From assembly GCA_028015205.1 (NCBI GenBank), contig CM051521.1, forward strand, positions 66,014,314 through 66,078,313: DNA of 64,000 nt. The letters run 5' to 3'. Each line of letters starts with the position of its first letter. Within the stretch, counting starts at the first letter, position 1. Positions 10,027 through 21,542 of the stretch are shown piece by piece. The translations under genes were made by a program, and so were the position numbers. Below the pieces are notes generated by a model. It did not search any database. It was not told the origin of the DNA and saw only the letters and a list, made by a program, of their open reading frames with translations. Source of the DNA: Mytilisepta virgata (taxonomy: Eukaryota > Mollusca > Bivalvia > Mytilida > Mytilidae).

Positions 10027-10915
10027 GTGGCATACACAAGATATTCAGCCAAAAGATATGAAAAGGACAATTACTCTAGCAAAAATCAATCAAGCATGAA
10101 ATCGGTAGAATATGTACATCATTCAAAATACCAATGTAAAATAGACGGAAATTATATCGAAAATGTTCATTCACAAAAACTATTAAGTGTTGATATTGAC
10201 GAAAATCTTAACAGGGATATTCAAGTTGATCGATTATTTAAAATTATTTCCTCAAAAGTTTCACTTTTACAAAAGACTAAAGATCACTTACCTATTCATG
10301 TAAGACAATTATGTTATAATTCATACATTTTGCCTTTTATTGATTATTGTAGCTCTGTTTGGGGTGATATTTCAAAGAAAGATGCGGACAGAATTACCAA
10401 ACTTCAAAAAAGATCTGCACGCATCATTCTTGATTGTGATATTTTAACACGGTCTGATTTTATGTTTTCTGCCTTGAAATGGTTGCCATTTACAAAGAGA
10501 GTACAATTTCAAAAGTCTACTTTAATGTACATGGTTTAGTTCCGGAATACATGATTCTACAAACAGGAAATGGAGAACATGTTCAAAGATATAATTTGAG
10601 ATCTGTTTCTGATAATAATTTATTTTTACCTAGACCTAATATTAATTTTCTAAAGAAATCGTTTCAGTTTTCTGCCCTCAAAATATGGAACGATTTACCT
10701 TATAGTCTTAAAAATTGTGCTAATTAAAATTTGTTTAAAACAAACTGTTTTGAACATTTTCTAAAGATATGATCATTTATTTATATAAGAACATTATTTG
10801 ATAAATGTATTATACTTATTGTTTCTCTGAGGGCCTCAATGAAAAATAAGCCTTGCTCTAATTGAGTCACCCTGTTTAAATAAAGAATTTATTATTATTA
10901 TTATATTATTATATA
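10027..10915 (+). pseudogene. 3' end of a CR1/Jockey-like non-LTR retrotransposon
   Basis: The frame reads the C-terminal region of a reverse-transcriptase ORF: KLLSVDIDENLN, then PFIDYCSSVWGD, then KLQKRSARIILD and ALKWLPFTKRVQFQK. This order (thumb, 'YC..VWG', 'LQ.R.AR.I') is characteristic of CR1/Jockey-type LINEs. A stop at 10537-10539 and a shift separate it from a second frame (10523-10727) with YNLRS and SALKIWNDLP, the usual ORF end. The catalytic RT palm and the endonuclease are missing (5' truncation). The tail CCCTGTTTAAATAAAGAATT followed by (ATT)n at about 10877-10915 is a typical LINE 3' end. Confidence 0.8.
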
Positions 10916-10919
10916 TTCA

Positions 10920-11265
10920 AACCATGATACCAAATAAAAACAAAATCTGCCATCAGACGAATGACTAGTTGCGTACACAACATTTGCAAATGGACAAGGG
11001 TGTTCTGTGATTTAGGGTATAATAAAACCAGCACATACATGTTATAACAGAATTTGCTTTACTATTACTTTGAATATATTCTTAAATGATAAGCTTTTAA
11101 GGTTAAAATAAAGCTATGTAGTTTTATGCTTTTATATTTATATCTGAAGTAAAGTTGTATAGGAATACAACACATGTTGCAGTATCCAATTGCAGAGATC
11201 AATAATGATAAGGAAATTTGAAGCTTCCAAATCTATTTATAATCTTCTCTACACACCATTTACTT
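10920..11265. other. Intronic AT-rich sequence
   Basis: AT-rich DNA between the LINE tail and AGXT2 exon 3. I recognise no repeat or RNA in it. Confidence 0.5.
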
Positions 11266-11267
11266 AC

Positions 11268-11452
11268 GGATGACAATGTCCAACACTAACTGTTACTATG
11301 CCAGCAAACAAGTCAAGATATCTGGTACCATCTATATCCCACAACCACTGCATATGTCCCTGGTTAATCATCACAGGTTTCTTATAGAATGTCAGAAGTG
11401 CCGGCGTCAGATTTTCTTGTCTTATTTTCATAGCCTCATCATAACTCATTCC
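11268..11452 (-). CDS. AGXT2: AGXT2 homologue, exon 3
   Basis: Minus-strand exon with acceptor TATTTTAG before 11452 and donor CC|GTAAGTA after 11268. It encodes 61 codons plus two bases, with LTPALLTFYKKP, GHMQWLWDIDG, RYLDLFAG and VTVSVGHCHP. The last two blocks are a near-diagnostic match to the N-terminal lobe of AGXT2-type aminotransferases. Exon 2 joins it in phase 0 and exon 4 supplies the last base of the proline codon, so the reading frame is continuous across three introns. I see no stop or frameshift. The protein is a mitochondrial-matrix PLP enzyme. Confidence 0.92.
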
Positions 11453-11540
11453 CTAAAATATGAATATTTCAGAATTATTTCCGTTTGATGATTTACTCAA
11501 GTTTCTGTAACAGTTATTTTCTGTTAGCCTATATTATTGA

Positions 11541-12234
11541 ACAAGAGGCTCCCAAGAGCCTGAATTGCTCACCTGTTATTTTTGTGTAGATCTTACAACA
11601 ATGATTATTTTTTCTATTCAATGTATACTGTTGCATTTTTTGCCTTAATATTGACTTGTACAGATAAAATATAAAATCCTTAACCCAAATATATATGGTT
11701 GCTAGGGACTTTTTCATTGGTTGCTATTGATTTTTCAATGGCATTGACTCTTGACTAACATTTTGACTTTTAAGGTCCTTTAATATGATTGCTAGGGACT
11801 TTTTCATCAGTTGCTATGATCATTATTTTTACTGATAATTACTGTTTACCTGTAAATAATTTTTCAAGAACAAAAACTCCAATAAGGGGTCAACTGGCAA
11901 TTTTGGTCATGTTGACTTATTTGTAGATCTTACAGGTACTTTACTGAACTTTCTGCTGTTTACAGTTTGTCTTTATCTTTAATGATATTCAAGTTAATAA
12001 CAGAAAACTATTCTATTTTTAGCCAGGGCAGCCATGTATCTCAATGGACAATAAAATAAAACACAAATTTTATTCTAGATACCCTAAGGATCCTTCAGAC
12101 TAAGTATGGATGTAATTGGTTCAGAGGTTTCAGAGGAGAAGATCTTTGAAAAAGTTTACCACGGACGACGGAAGGACGACGGATGCCAAGTAATGGCAAA
12201 AGCTCACATCCTTTTAGGACATGTGAGCTAAAAA
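11541..12234 (+). mobile_element. Bivalve CTCACCTG-type repeat, copy 5
   Basis: Starts ACAAGAGGCTCCCAAGAGCC...TTGCTCACCTG and ends AGCTCACATCCTTTTAGGAC...GTGAGCTAAAA. Its internal modules differ from copies 1-4: they carry GGTTGCTAGGGACTTTTTCA and AAAACTCCAATAAGGGGTCA, shared with copies at 19150-19560 and 20010-20880. This shows at least two module lineages between the same ends. Confidence 0.75.
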
Positions 12235-13658
12235 GGTGTATCATTTGCATCTGTCCTTCCATATGAGATTTCTGCCAAATTTGGTTATAGTCTGCCCATT
12301 AGTTCCTGAGCAAATGACAAAAAAGTCTTTTCCCATATGGATTCAATGGAAACTTTGAACAGCCACAGACTAATCTCAAACAAAAGTGGATCGTTTGTAG
12401 AGGGTACTGTTGACATCAATCCTGCAAAGTTTCAAAACAATTCATAACGTTGTTTCAGAGGAGAGAATTCCTATAAAATTGACGAATCAAAATCAAAGAT
12501 GGCCTCTGACAGCCATGTTATTCATCCAACAGGAACCAAGGTAGAGAGTTGAAGAGGTCCTTCCATAAATCATTCCTATCAACTTTGGTTACAATCTGCC
12601 CACAGTCTTTTTCAATATAGATTCAAAGAAAACTTTAACAGCCGCAGGCATACTTGTTGAGCAGATGAATCTCAACAAAAAGTGGAACATTTGTAGAGGG
12701 TATAGTTGTAATCAATCCTGCAAAGTTTCAAAACATTTCATACTGTCGTTTCAGAGGAGAAGATTTTTAAAATTTGGCCAATCAAAATCAAAGATGGCAT
12801 CTGGTGGCCATATTGTTCATTCAACCAGAACCAAAGGTTGAAATTTGGTAGAGGTCCTTCCATACATCATTGCTGTCAACATTGTTTACAAACTGCTTAT
12901 TAGCTCCTGAGAAAATGATATAAATGTCCTTTCCCATATGGTTTCAATGGAAACATTGAACAGCCGCAGCAGTCGGTTGAGTGGATGAATCTCAACCATA
13001 AGTGGATCGTTTGTAGAGGGTATTGTTGTCATCAATCCTGCAAAGTTTCAAAACATTTCATAATGTCGTTTCAGAGGAAAAGATTTTTGAAAATTGTTAA
13101 TAAAAAACAAAGATGGCCACTGACTGCCATGTTGTTCAATCAACCGGAACCAAAGGTTGAAAGTTGGTAGAGGTCCATCCTTATATCATTCCAGTCTACA
13201 TTGGCTAAAATCTGCCAATTAGTTTCTCAGTAAATGACATAAGTCCTTTCCCATATGTTTTCAATGGAAACTTTAACCAGCCACAGCCATCGTTGAGCAG
13301 ATCTCAACCAAAAGTAGATCGTTTGTAAAGGGTATTGTTGTCATCAATCCTGCAAAATTTCAAAACATTTCATGATGTAGTTTCAGAGGAGAAGATTTTT
13401 GAATATTGGCCAATAAAAATAAAAAATGTCCTCTGACAGGTGACCATGTTGTTCATTCAACCGGAACGAGTGGTGGATCGTTTGTAGAGGTCCTTCCATA
13501 CATCTTTCCTACCAAGTCTGGTTACAATCCACTAAGTAGTTTCAGAGGAGAAGATTAAAATGTGAAAAGTTTATGTACAATGACAGACGATGGACGACAG
13601 AAGCAAAGTGATGACAATATTATAAGCTTGCATGGCGTATAGACCAGGTGAGCTAAAA
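12235..13658 (+). mobile_element. CTCACCTG-type repeat modules, copy 6 (5' end not seen)
   Basis: Four to five modules of roughly 280-300 bp repeat GGATCGTTTGTAGAGGGTAT, ATCAATCCTGCAAAGTTTCA and GTTTCAGAGGAGAAGATTTT, ending ACCAGGTGAGCTAAAA at 13643-13658. No separate 5' hairpin was found, so it may be the 3' part of a composite with copy 5. Confidence 0.65.
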
Positions 13659-13702
13659 ATGGAGGGACTAATAAAATATATAAATCAATTCACTGCATTA
13701 AA

Positions 13703-14199
13703 AACTAGAGGCTCTCAAGAGCCTGTATTGCTCACCTGGATGTAACTTTTCACCTTGAACAGGACTAAAAATTTAAGTGTAGAAGTCAATTTGGCTGGTT
13801 TTTCTAGAGGGTTCTATGTTATACTAAGTTCGGCTGTGGCAGCCATCTTGGTTGACAGTCCAGGTCAATAGACACATTTCTAAAAGAGAACCATCTAAGG
13901 ACCATTACTGCTAAGTCTTGTTCCAACTGGCTAAGACAAGACAAGAAGAGCCTTAAAGATAACTCCAATCAGAACGAATTATCTGCCCCTCGTATGATGT
14001 TGAATAACCAATCGGCAAAAAAAACATACTTTTGTACAGAACCATCCAACTAACATTCCTGCCACATTTGGTTCAATTTGGACTGGTGGTTTCAGAGAAG
14101 AAGATGAAAATGTGAAATGTGGACAGAGTCGACGGACGGACGACGGACGCAAAGTGATGGCAAAAGCTCACATGGCCTTTTAGGCCAAGTGAGCTAACA
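13703..14199 (+). mobile_element. Bivalve CTCACCTG-type repeat, copy 7
   Basis: Complete ends: ACTAGAGGCTCTCAAGAGCC...TTGCTCACCTGG at the start and GCTCACATGGCCTTTTAGGC, then CAAGTGAGCTAA, at the end. Two modules lie in the centre. It is in AGXT2 intron 2. Confidence 0.8.
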
Positions 14200-14537
14200 A
14201 GAACATTCTTCAAATGAAGGGGATGTGGATTACCCCAGAGACTAAACAAAGTAACTCAATGAATTAGTCTTATGATGAATAAGAACAATATATATGGATT
14301 AGAGTTAAAGATCTCATTAAAACATTTTTTAAAATGCACGTCTGGATTCACACCTGGGACATATAAAACATGTAATTGATCTTTTTATGAAAAAGTAAAA
14401 CATATAAAGTTTAGATATCTGAACTTCTCTAATATTGAGAGAGTGGGGATTCAATATAATTGACCTCATTTGGACAAACAAGAACATGTATCGTTAGGGG
14501 TTCGTGCAATCCATAAAAGCATAGTCAAGTGTATTTC
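14200..14537. other. Intronic DNA without recognised features
   Basis: AT-rich DNA between copies 7 and 8 of the CTCACCTG-type repeat. No exon or RNA is recognised. Confidence 0.5.
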
Positions 14538-15544
14538 AACTAGAGGCTCCCAGGAGCGTATCGCTCACCTGAACTATGTCCATCTTAACTGGCCTGGAAC
14601 ATTGCTGTCAAATTCCAATTGGCTCACTGGTTTAAAAAAAGATCTTTCTGAGAACTTTCCAATTAGGTTCTATGTTAAACTATGTCCACTTTGACACTGG
14701 TGGACAGGTTCATCGGATACAATTCCGAAAGAGAACCTACTAAAGATCATATGTTGCCAAGTTTTGTCCCAATTGGCCCAGTGGTTTAAGACATGAAGAT
14801 CTTTTAGTAAATTTCCCATCAAGTCCTATGTTATCTTGTGGCCATCTGGATCACAGGATATATTTCTTAAAGAGGACCACATAAGGACCTCATTGCTGCC
14901 AAGTTTTGTTCAAATTGGCCATGTGGTTTCAGACAAGAAGATCTTTAAGAAAATTTCCCATAAGATTCTATGTTAACTAACTTAAACTATGTTTGGCTCT
15001 TGGCTGGTTGGTGGGGTCATAAGATACAATTCTGAAAGAGGACCACTTAAAGACCATTGCTGCCAAGTTTTTTAACAATTCAGTCACAGTGGTTTCAGAC
15101 AATAAGGTTTTTAAGTATATTTCCCATAGGATCCATGGTTAAACTTTGTTTGGCTCTGGTGGCCATCTTGGATGCCGAGCAGGGTCATTGGATACAATTC
15201 TGAAAGAGAACCACCTAAGGACCATTGCTTCCAAGTTTTTTTTCCAATTGGCCAAGTGGTTTCATAAAAGAAGATCTTTTAGTAAATTTCCCTAAGGTCC
15301 TATCTTAACTATGTTCGGCTCTGTTGGCCATCTTGGACGACGGGAGTGGTCATTGGATATCATTTCGAAAGTGGACCACCTAAGAACAGTTGCTGCCAAC
15401 TTTTGTTCCAACTGGACCAGTGGTTTCAGAGGAGAAATCTTTAAAGAAAATTTACAACGACGACGGCGACTGACAAGGATAAACACTGGATGCCAAGTTA
15501 TGGCAATAGCTGACATGGCTTTTTGGGTCAGGTGAGATAAAAAC
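14538..15544 (+). mobile_element. Bivalve CTCACCTG-type repeat, copy 8
   Basis: Starts ACTAGAGGCTCCCAGGAGC...CGCTCACCTG and ends GCTGACATGGCTTTTTGGGT, then CAGGTGAGATAAAA. Five modules of the CCACCTAAGGACCATTGCTG / GGCCATCTTGGA type fill the centre. Frames on both strands here are repeat shadows. Confidence 0.8.
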
Positions 15545-16187
15545 ATATTTTTATAGTAGCAGTGACCTTCACCTTTAACCCAATAATCTCAAAATCAATA
15601 GGGTTCTTTCCCTACTCTTCATTATTCATCCAACTTCAGTTTCCATAAAACATATATCCTTCTAAAGTTATCACCCAGAAACAAAAGAACTCTATTTTTA
15701 GTATCAATGATTTTGACCTTTGACCTAATGACCCCAAAATCAATGGGCTTCTTCCCTTTCAATAGGGTTATACTTTACCCAACACTGGTTTCCATTGAAC
15801 AAATAATTCTGATTAGTTATCATCTGCATGCAGTAAACCACTTGTTTCAGATGGACGGACACTGATCTCAAAATTAATAGTGCCCCTTCCTTTCCTAATA
15901 ATATTCCATCTGTACAAGTTTCAGTGCAATCCATGAATGCATGTACTCAAGATATTATCCAGAATCTAAATTCTATTTTTAGTATAAATTGTCATATGTC
16001 ACTCAAAAGTGGGCATATTTTTGTATATAATTTATTTTTCAAATTTAACACTTCCTTTAAATTTGGATTAAACTAAAGCTTCAGCTTTGGCATTTTTTAT
16101 ATGAGTAAATAATTTCATTAAGATTTGTAAATCTGTAATTTCAACATTCAAATTTTGTGGTTAATTTATGTAAACTTATGACCAGGA
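15545..16187. repeat. Degenerate TGACCTTTGACCT-containing interspersed text
   Basis: Two to three degenerate copies of CAATGGGCTTCTTCCCTTTC...CAATAGGGTT and of CTATTTTTAGTATCAATGAT with TTTGACCTTTGACC. One copy holds TGACCTTTGACCT at 15713-15725, a perfect DR1 nuclear-receptor pattern on the minus strand. No gene is seen. Confidence 0.45.
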
Positions 16188-17010
16188 ATAGTGTTATAAA
16201 AGCATTTAAATTGCCTAATTGTATTTATGCGATGGCATAAATAATTATCTAATTGCATTATTATTTATGCCATTTCATAATCTTTTTTATGCGATCAAAA
16301 AATTCTCTTAAAATTTTATGCAACTGCATAGTAGTTTTTGCATCTGCGGAATATAATTTTTTCTCAACAATGAAAATAGATGTAACATAGATTTTGTCTT
16401 CCATTGATTTTTTAAGGAAAATTACTAAGTATATACTTCTTGAAAGTATCCTGATACTTGTTTAAAGTACTAGTATCCCGATACATGTTGGAAGTATCGG
16501 AATACTTATTCAAAGTATCATGACAGATAAATATCCTAAAAGAAGTATCCTTATTATAACATGATACGCCACTCATAATCTATTGACCATACATGTATCA
16601 TGCAGAAGTACATACATACAGATGGAATGTATTGCATACCCCCTCCTCCCTTTTACTAAAAAAAAACAAAAACAAAAGAGACTGGACATTTGTTTAGAAG
16701 AAGACGTATTGCATTCTAAGCTTAGAAAGTTGTTTCAAAAGTATTGTTTCACCTGAATTTAAGACATTCAAAGAAGATTTTGATTGGACAATGAAATCTT
16801 TTTTGTCATAGCATTAATGTAATTTTGCAATTGCATAAAAATTTTTGGGATTACATTAGTAAAAATGTGATCGCATAAATATAATTATGCAATTTCATAA
16901 ATGATAAACCCAAATGCATTAATAATTATGCCATTGCATACCCAGTAAATACAATTATGCAATGGCTACATTAATTATGCGATGGCATTAAAATGCCATT
17001 ATGACACTAT
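16188..17010. mobile_element. Non-autonomous TIR element with arrays of ATTATGCAATGGCATAA-type motifs
   Basis: ATAGTGTTATAAAAGCATTT at the left is matched by the inverted CCATTATGACACTAT at the right, and TA flanks GTGTYATAA on both sides, as in Tc1/mariner-type insertions. Near both ends are several near-palindromes of the form TTATGCGATGGCATAAATAA or AATTATGCAATTGCATAA, spaced about 20-25 bp: 16227-16340 on the left and 16805-16995 on the right. The middle carries a second palindrome array at 16430-16550. It has no transposase frame. Confidence 0.6.
16430..16550. repeat. Array of AGTATCC-GATACT near-palindromes
   Basis: Reads AAGTATCCTGATACTTGTTT, then CTAGTATCCCGATACATG, then GAAGTATCGGAATACTTATT, then AAAGTATCATGACAG. 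Each unit is a near-palindrome centred on a C/G pair, spaced roughly 25-30 bp, inside the element at 16188-17010. Confidence 0.7.
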
Positions 17011-17642
17011 AAACTCATTTGTGTTGGTGAAATTTACCAAACTGAAAATTAAAGACCATTTTTTAAAAATTTGATCCAGTATGCAAATTGACAGAATATT
17101 TTGTAGACATGATTACTAGTGGCATTAGTGTTGATATTCCTATAGTGTGCAGTCAATTATAGCCTGTACATGTTTGTATAAAGTGAAAGATCTATTATGT
17201 GTGTTCATTCTGTTAAAATTGGGAATCTTGATTGGATCAGTAACTGTGGACTTATGTAAGTAACATTTTCTTCATTAAATGATAAAATATGAAACTTTCC
17301 CAAAACTTTTGGGGATAAAAAAAATTAAATTAATTTTAAAACACAATCAGCAAGTTCTTTCCTAGATGCCACTTATTTGCAATTTGCAATGCCTATTTAT
17401 CAAATAAAACTTTTGCAATTTAATATGCCAAGGTATAATCCTTACCAGATGTTAAGGAAAAGGCTAACAACATTTGTAAACAAAGTTAACCTGAAAATAT
17501 TTCTGCACTGATTTTACAGCAAAGGGTGAAGACATGAGTTATCTATACATATTACCAACCTTCATTGTTTCCTAATTAAAATTCTAAAAAAAACTAAATT
17601 TGCACAAGCAAATTTTTCAGTCCACAAATCATTCAAGCTTAC
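17011..17642. other. Intronic AT-rich sequence
   Basis: AT-rich DNA immediately 3' of AGXT2 exon 2 on the minus strand. The donor of exon 2 lies at 17641-17642. No other feature is recognised. Confidence 0.5.
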
Positions 17643-17719
17643 CGTGTATTTTTCAGGTTTAAAATCACATGGTGGCATTTTAGTACAGCTGCGAACAGAT
17701 CCATTACATAATGCTCTGT
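17643..17719 (-). CDS. AGXT2: AGXT2 homologue, exon 2
   Basis: Minus-strand exon with a strong acceptor (T-rich tract, TTTTGCAG) before 17719 and donor ACG|GTAAGC after 17643. It is 77 nt: two bases complete an Asn codon begun in exon 1, followed by 25 codons that include CTKMPPCDFKPEKY. The MPPCDF-PE-Y block is a signature of AGXT2 just after the mitochondrial presequence. It joins exon 3 in phase 0. No stop is seen in this frame. Confidence 0.88.
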
Positions 17720-17870
17720 CTGCAAAACAGAAAAACAACCTGATGTAATCAATGCACAATCAAAATATCATCCTGAAATAAAAATATTAGCATGGTAACT
17801 TTACATGCAGGGTTTATATGCTTAGAATGTTGATAAAATACACTGTCTTCAGTTCTGATTACTGTTACTA

Positions 17871-19652
17871 ACTAGAGGCTCTCAAGAGCATGTATCGCTC
17901 ACCTGGATTTAACTTTTCACCTTGAGCAGACCTAAAAATTTAAGTGTTGCAGTCAATTTGGCTGGTTTTTCTATAGGATTCTATGTTAAACTAATTTCAG
18001 CTGTGACAGTCATCTTGGTTGACAGTACAGGTCAACGGATATATTTCTAAAAGAAAGCCATCTAAGGACTATTCCTGCTAAGTCTTGTTCCAACTGGCTA
18101 AGCGGTTTCAGACAAGAAGATTTTTAAATGAATTTTCCTATAGGGTCCAATATTTAACAAAGTTCGGTGTGGCAGCCATCTTGGTTGACAATCCGGGTGG
18201 TCGGACACATTTCTGAAAGAGGACCTCCTAAGGACAAATGCTGCTAAGTCTGGCTCCAATATGTCAAGTGGTTTCAGACAAGAAAATTTGTCAATGAATT
18301 TTTCCATAGGGCCCTATGTTAAACTGAGTTCGGGTTTGGTGGCCATCTTGGTTGACAGTCTGGGTCATCGCACAAAATTCTGAAAGAGGACCATCTAAGG
18401 ACCATTGCTACCAAGTCTAATTCTAATTGGCTTAGTGATTTCAGACAAGAAGATTTTTGAGTGAATTTCCCATAGGGTCCTATGTTAAACTAAGTTCTGC
18501 TGTGGTGGCCATCTTGGTTCACAGTACACAAAATCAGACACATTTCTGAAAAAGGACCTCCTATTAGAACCAATGCTGCCAAGTCCGGCTCTAATATGTC
18601 AAGTTGTTTCAGACAAGAAGATTTTTCAATTAATTTTCCTATAGGGCCCTATGTTAAACTAAGTTCGGTTGTGGCGGCCATCTTGGTTGACAGTCCAGGT
18701 CATTGGACACACCTCTGTAAGAGGACCATCTAAGGAACATTGTTGCCAAGTCTGGTTCCAACTGGTCAAGTGGTTTTAGACAAGAAGATTTTTCACTGAA
18801 TTTTCCCATAGGGCCCTATGTTAAACTCAGTTCGGCTGTGGCGGCCATCTTGGTTAACAGTCCGGGTCATTGGACATATTTCTGAAAGAGAACTTCCTAA
18901 AAACCATTACTGCCAACTTTGGTTCCAAATGACCTTGTAGTTTCATATAAGAAGATTTTTTAAATTCCCCCCCCCCCCCCCCCGCCCCCTCCCCCCCCCC
19001 CCCCCCCCCGCCCTTTTCTATTTTTAGTAACAGCAGACATGTCGGTTGGAAGTCGGGGATGCCAGACATAATTTTGGAAGGGGGCAACCCAAGGACCATT
19101 CCACCAAAGTTTGGTCTCAATTGGCCCAGTGATTTGAGAGGAAAAGATCTTTAAAGGAAAGTTTACCCTGTATGCTGTCTTTAAAGGGCAAAAACTCCTA
19201 TAAGGGGTCAATCATTGATTTTGGTCATGTTGACTAATTTGTAGATTTTACTTTTTTGAACATTTTTGCTGTTTACAATTTGTCTTAATCTATAATAATA
19301 TTCAAGATAATAACCTAAAACTGCCAAATTTCCTTAAAATTAACAAGGAGCATTTGACCGATTTGTTTGAAAATTTCATGACAGGTAGATCTTGACCTGA
19401 GGAACATTTTTACCCCATCACTTTTGCTCTATTTGCTTTAGTATTTGAGATATAAGACAAAAACTGCAGTTTACCCCTATGTTCTATTTTTAGATACCCT
19501 AATGATGCTTGTGGCCAAGTTTGGTTCAATTTGGCCCAGTAGTTTCAGAGGAGAAGATTTTTGTAAAAGTTAACAGATGACAGACGACGGACGACGGACG
19601 CCAAGTGATGATAATAGCTCACTTGACCCCTTTGGGTTAGGTGAGCTAAAAA
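17871..19652 (+). mobile_element. Bivalve CTCACCTG-type repeat, copy 9, composite, with poly-C tract
   Basis: Starts ACTAGAGGCTCTCAAGAGC...CGCTCACCTGG and ends GCTCACTTGACCCCTTTGGG, then TTAGGTGAGCTAAAA. Five to six ~175-bp modules (GGCCATCTTGGTTGACAGTC, AAGTGGTTTCAGACAAGAAG, GGGCCCTATGTTAAACT) are followed by a C-run tract at 18967-19013 and then the other module lineage (CTCCTATAAGGGGTCAA). It mixes both lineages in one copy. Confidence 0.75.
18967..19013. repeat. Poly-C tract (G-rich on minus strand)
   Basis: Nearly uninterrupted C runs of about 47 bp with three breaks. The minus strand could form G-quadruplexes. Read lengths of such tracts are unreliable. Confidence 0.85.
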
Positions 19653-20008
19653 AGAAAGATCGGCAAAAGAATTATTTTATAAATCTACTCTAAATTTAGT
19701 TTGGCAATTGACCCTTTTCCAAAAACCAGATGACAGGGGCAGAATTTCCAAATTTACATGCAAAACTTCTTTTACCTACAATTAGACTTGCCACAAGTCT
19801 CTCTGTAAGTTTTGATCCCTTTAAAAATTATTTGCTATGAAAATGTACAAAGTACTATCAAATACTTGTTTACTATCCAGCATGTGTTTAATCTCAGATT
19901 TAAACACTTATACTTTTTATTGACATAGAAAAAAATTGTTTTGTCTATGCTTATGAGTTTTATTACGAATGAAAATTAGTTTAAAATAGAGAAAATAAAA
20001 AAAACTTA
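19653..20008. other. Intronic DNA without recognised features
   Basis: Unannotated stretch between repeat copies 9 and 10. Confidence 0.5.
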
Positions 20009-20882
20009 AACAAGAGGCTCCTAAGAGCATGAAGATCCTGAATCACTCATCTGTTAATTTTTGTGAATCAATGATTATTTTTGCTATTTAATGTATACCA
20101 TCACATTTTTCGTCTGAATATTGACTTGTACAGCTAAAATATAGAATTCTGAACCCAAATATATATAGTTGCTATTGACTTTTTAATGGCCTTGACTCTT
20201 GACCTTCCATTTTGACTTGAACAGGTCAACTGTAGGTTCATGAACCTAAATATATATGGTTGCTAGGGACTTTTTCATGGGTTGCTATGGATTTTTTCAA
20301 TGACCTTGAGCCTTGACCCTCCATTTTACTTGTACAGCTTCCATTTAATTTATTTAAAGTTATGCTCTAAACATCTGTGACAAGGGCAAGAACTCCTTAG
20401 GGGTCAAATGAAAATTTTGGTCATGTTGACTTATTTGAAGATCTAACTTTGCTAAACTTTTTTTATGTATACAGTTTGTCTTTATCTATTATAATATTCA
20501 AGTTAATAATCTAAAGCTGCAAAATTTCCTTAAAATTAATAGTTCAGGGCAATAACCCGAAAATCGGTTGAATGATTTGTTAAAAAATTTCATGGCAGGT
20601 TGATCTTGATTTTTACTTCTTGTCAGTTTTGCTCTAACTGCTTTAGTTTTTGAGATATAAGCCAAAAACTGCATTTTTCCCCTATGTTCTATTTTTAGCT
20701 ATGGTGGCCATGTTTCTTGACAGACATGAAAATAACAACACAAACTTTATTCTAGATAGCCTAAGGATCATTCACACTAAGTATGGCTGTAATTCGTTCA
20801 ATGGTAGCAGAGAAGAAGATCTTTGAAAAGGTTTACAATGTACGGATGACAGATGCAAAGTGATGAAAAAAGCTCAGGTGTC
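20009..20882 (+). mobile_element. Bivalve CTCACCTG-type repeat, copy 10 (damaged 3' end)
   Basis: Starts CAAGAGGCTCCTAAGAGC with a short insertion before CTGAATCACTCATCTG. Modules belong to the GGTTGCTAGGGACTTTTTCA lineage. The 3' hairpin is lost: the text passes from AAAAAAGCTCAGGTGTCG into unrelated sequence. Confidence 0.7.
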
Positions 20883-20940
20883 GAAAGCATATACTTGCTT
20901 GAAATATTTTGAGGATTTGCATTGAAAATTGAATATTTTA

Positions 20941-21542
20941 TTGATCACAGCATTTTACGTTTCCAGAAATTGGCATTACTTTTATAGGGAAAAAAAATAT
21001 TACATTTCCATAAAAAAAAAATTTACGTTTCCAGAAATTGGCATTACTTTTATACGAAAAAAAAATATTACATTTCCATAAAAAAAATATTATGTTTCCA
21101 TAAAAAATATATATTATGTTTCCATAAAAAATAATTACGTTTCCGAAATCTAAATTTTTATTATCAAATTATAGCCTCTTTCGTAGTACAAGCATCAATA
21201 AGAAGATCCCACATTTTATTGTAACATTCCTCAGTCTTCAATGGAAGTAATCCAAAGACTAGGGGTATGTAGTTACCAATTTTGCACCCATGAATTCAGT
21301 AAAGTTGAAAGAAGAATTTTGGACAATATTTAAAAAGCATTTCAATTTGGTATTACATGAAAATATCACAATTCCTAACTCTGCATCATTAGCTAAAGTG
21401 AAGCTTTCAGTTTTATTGGTCTGCAAATTTAATCCTTCCAAAGCCTTATAAGGAAATTTAAGGAAACGTAAACTTTTGATTTATGGAAATGTAATATTTG
21501 AAATTTTAAAAATTTATGGAAACGTAATGCGCCCATTGATCA
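20941..21542. mobile_element. Non-autonomous element with ATTACGTTTCCATAAA arrays
   Basis: TTGATCA flanks both sides (20941-20947 and 21536-21542). Inside, GCATTTTACGTTTCC at the left is matched in inverted orientation by GGAAACGTAATGC at the right. Near the left end TTACRTTTCCATAAAAAA repeats about six times at roughly 21-24 bp (plus an AAATTGGCATTACTTTTATA variant), and three inverted copies lie near the right end (21463-21527). It carries no transposase. TTGATCA is nearly palindromic, so it may be either target duplication or TIR end. Confidence 0.55.
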
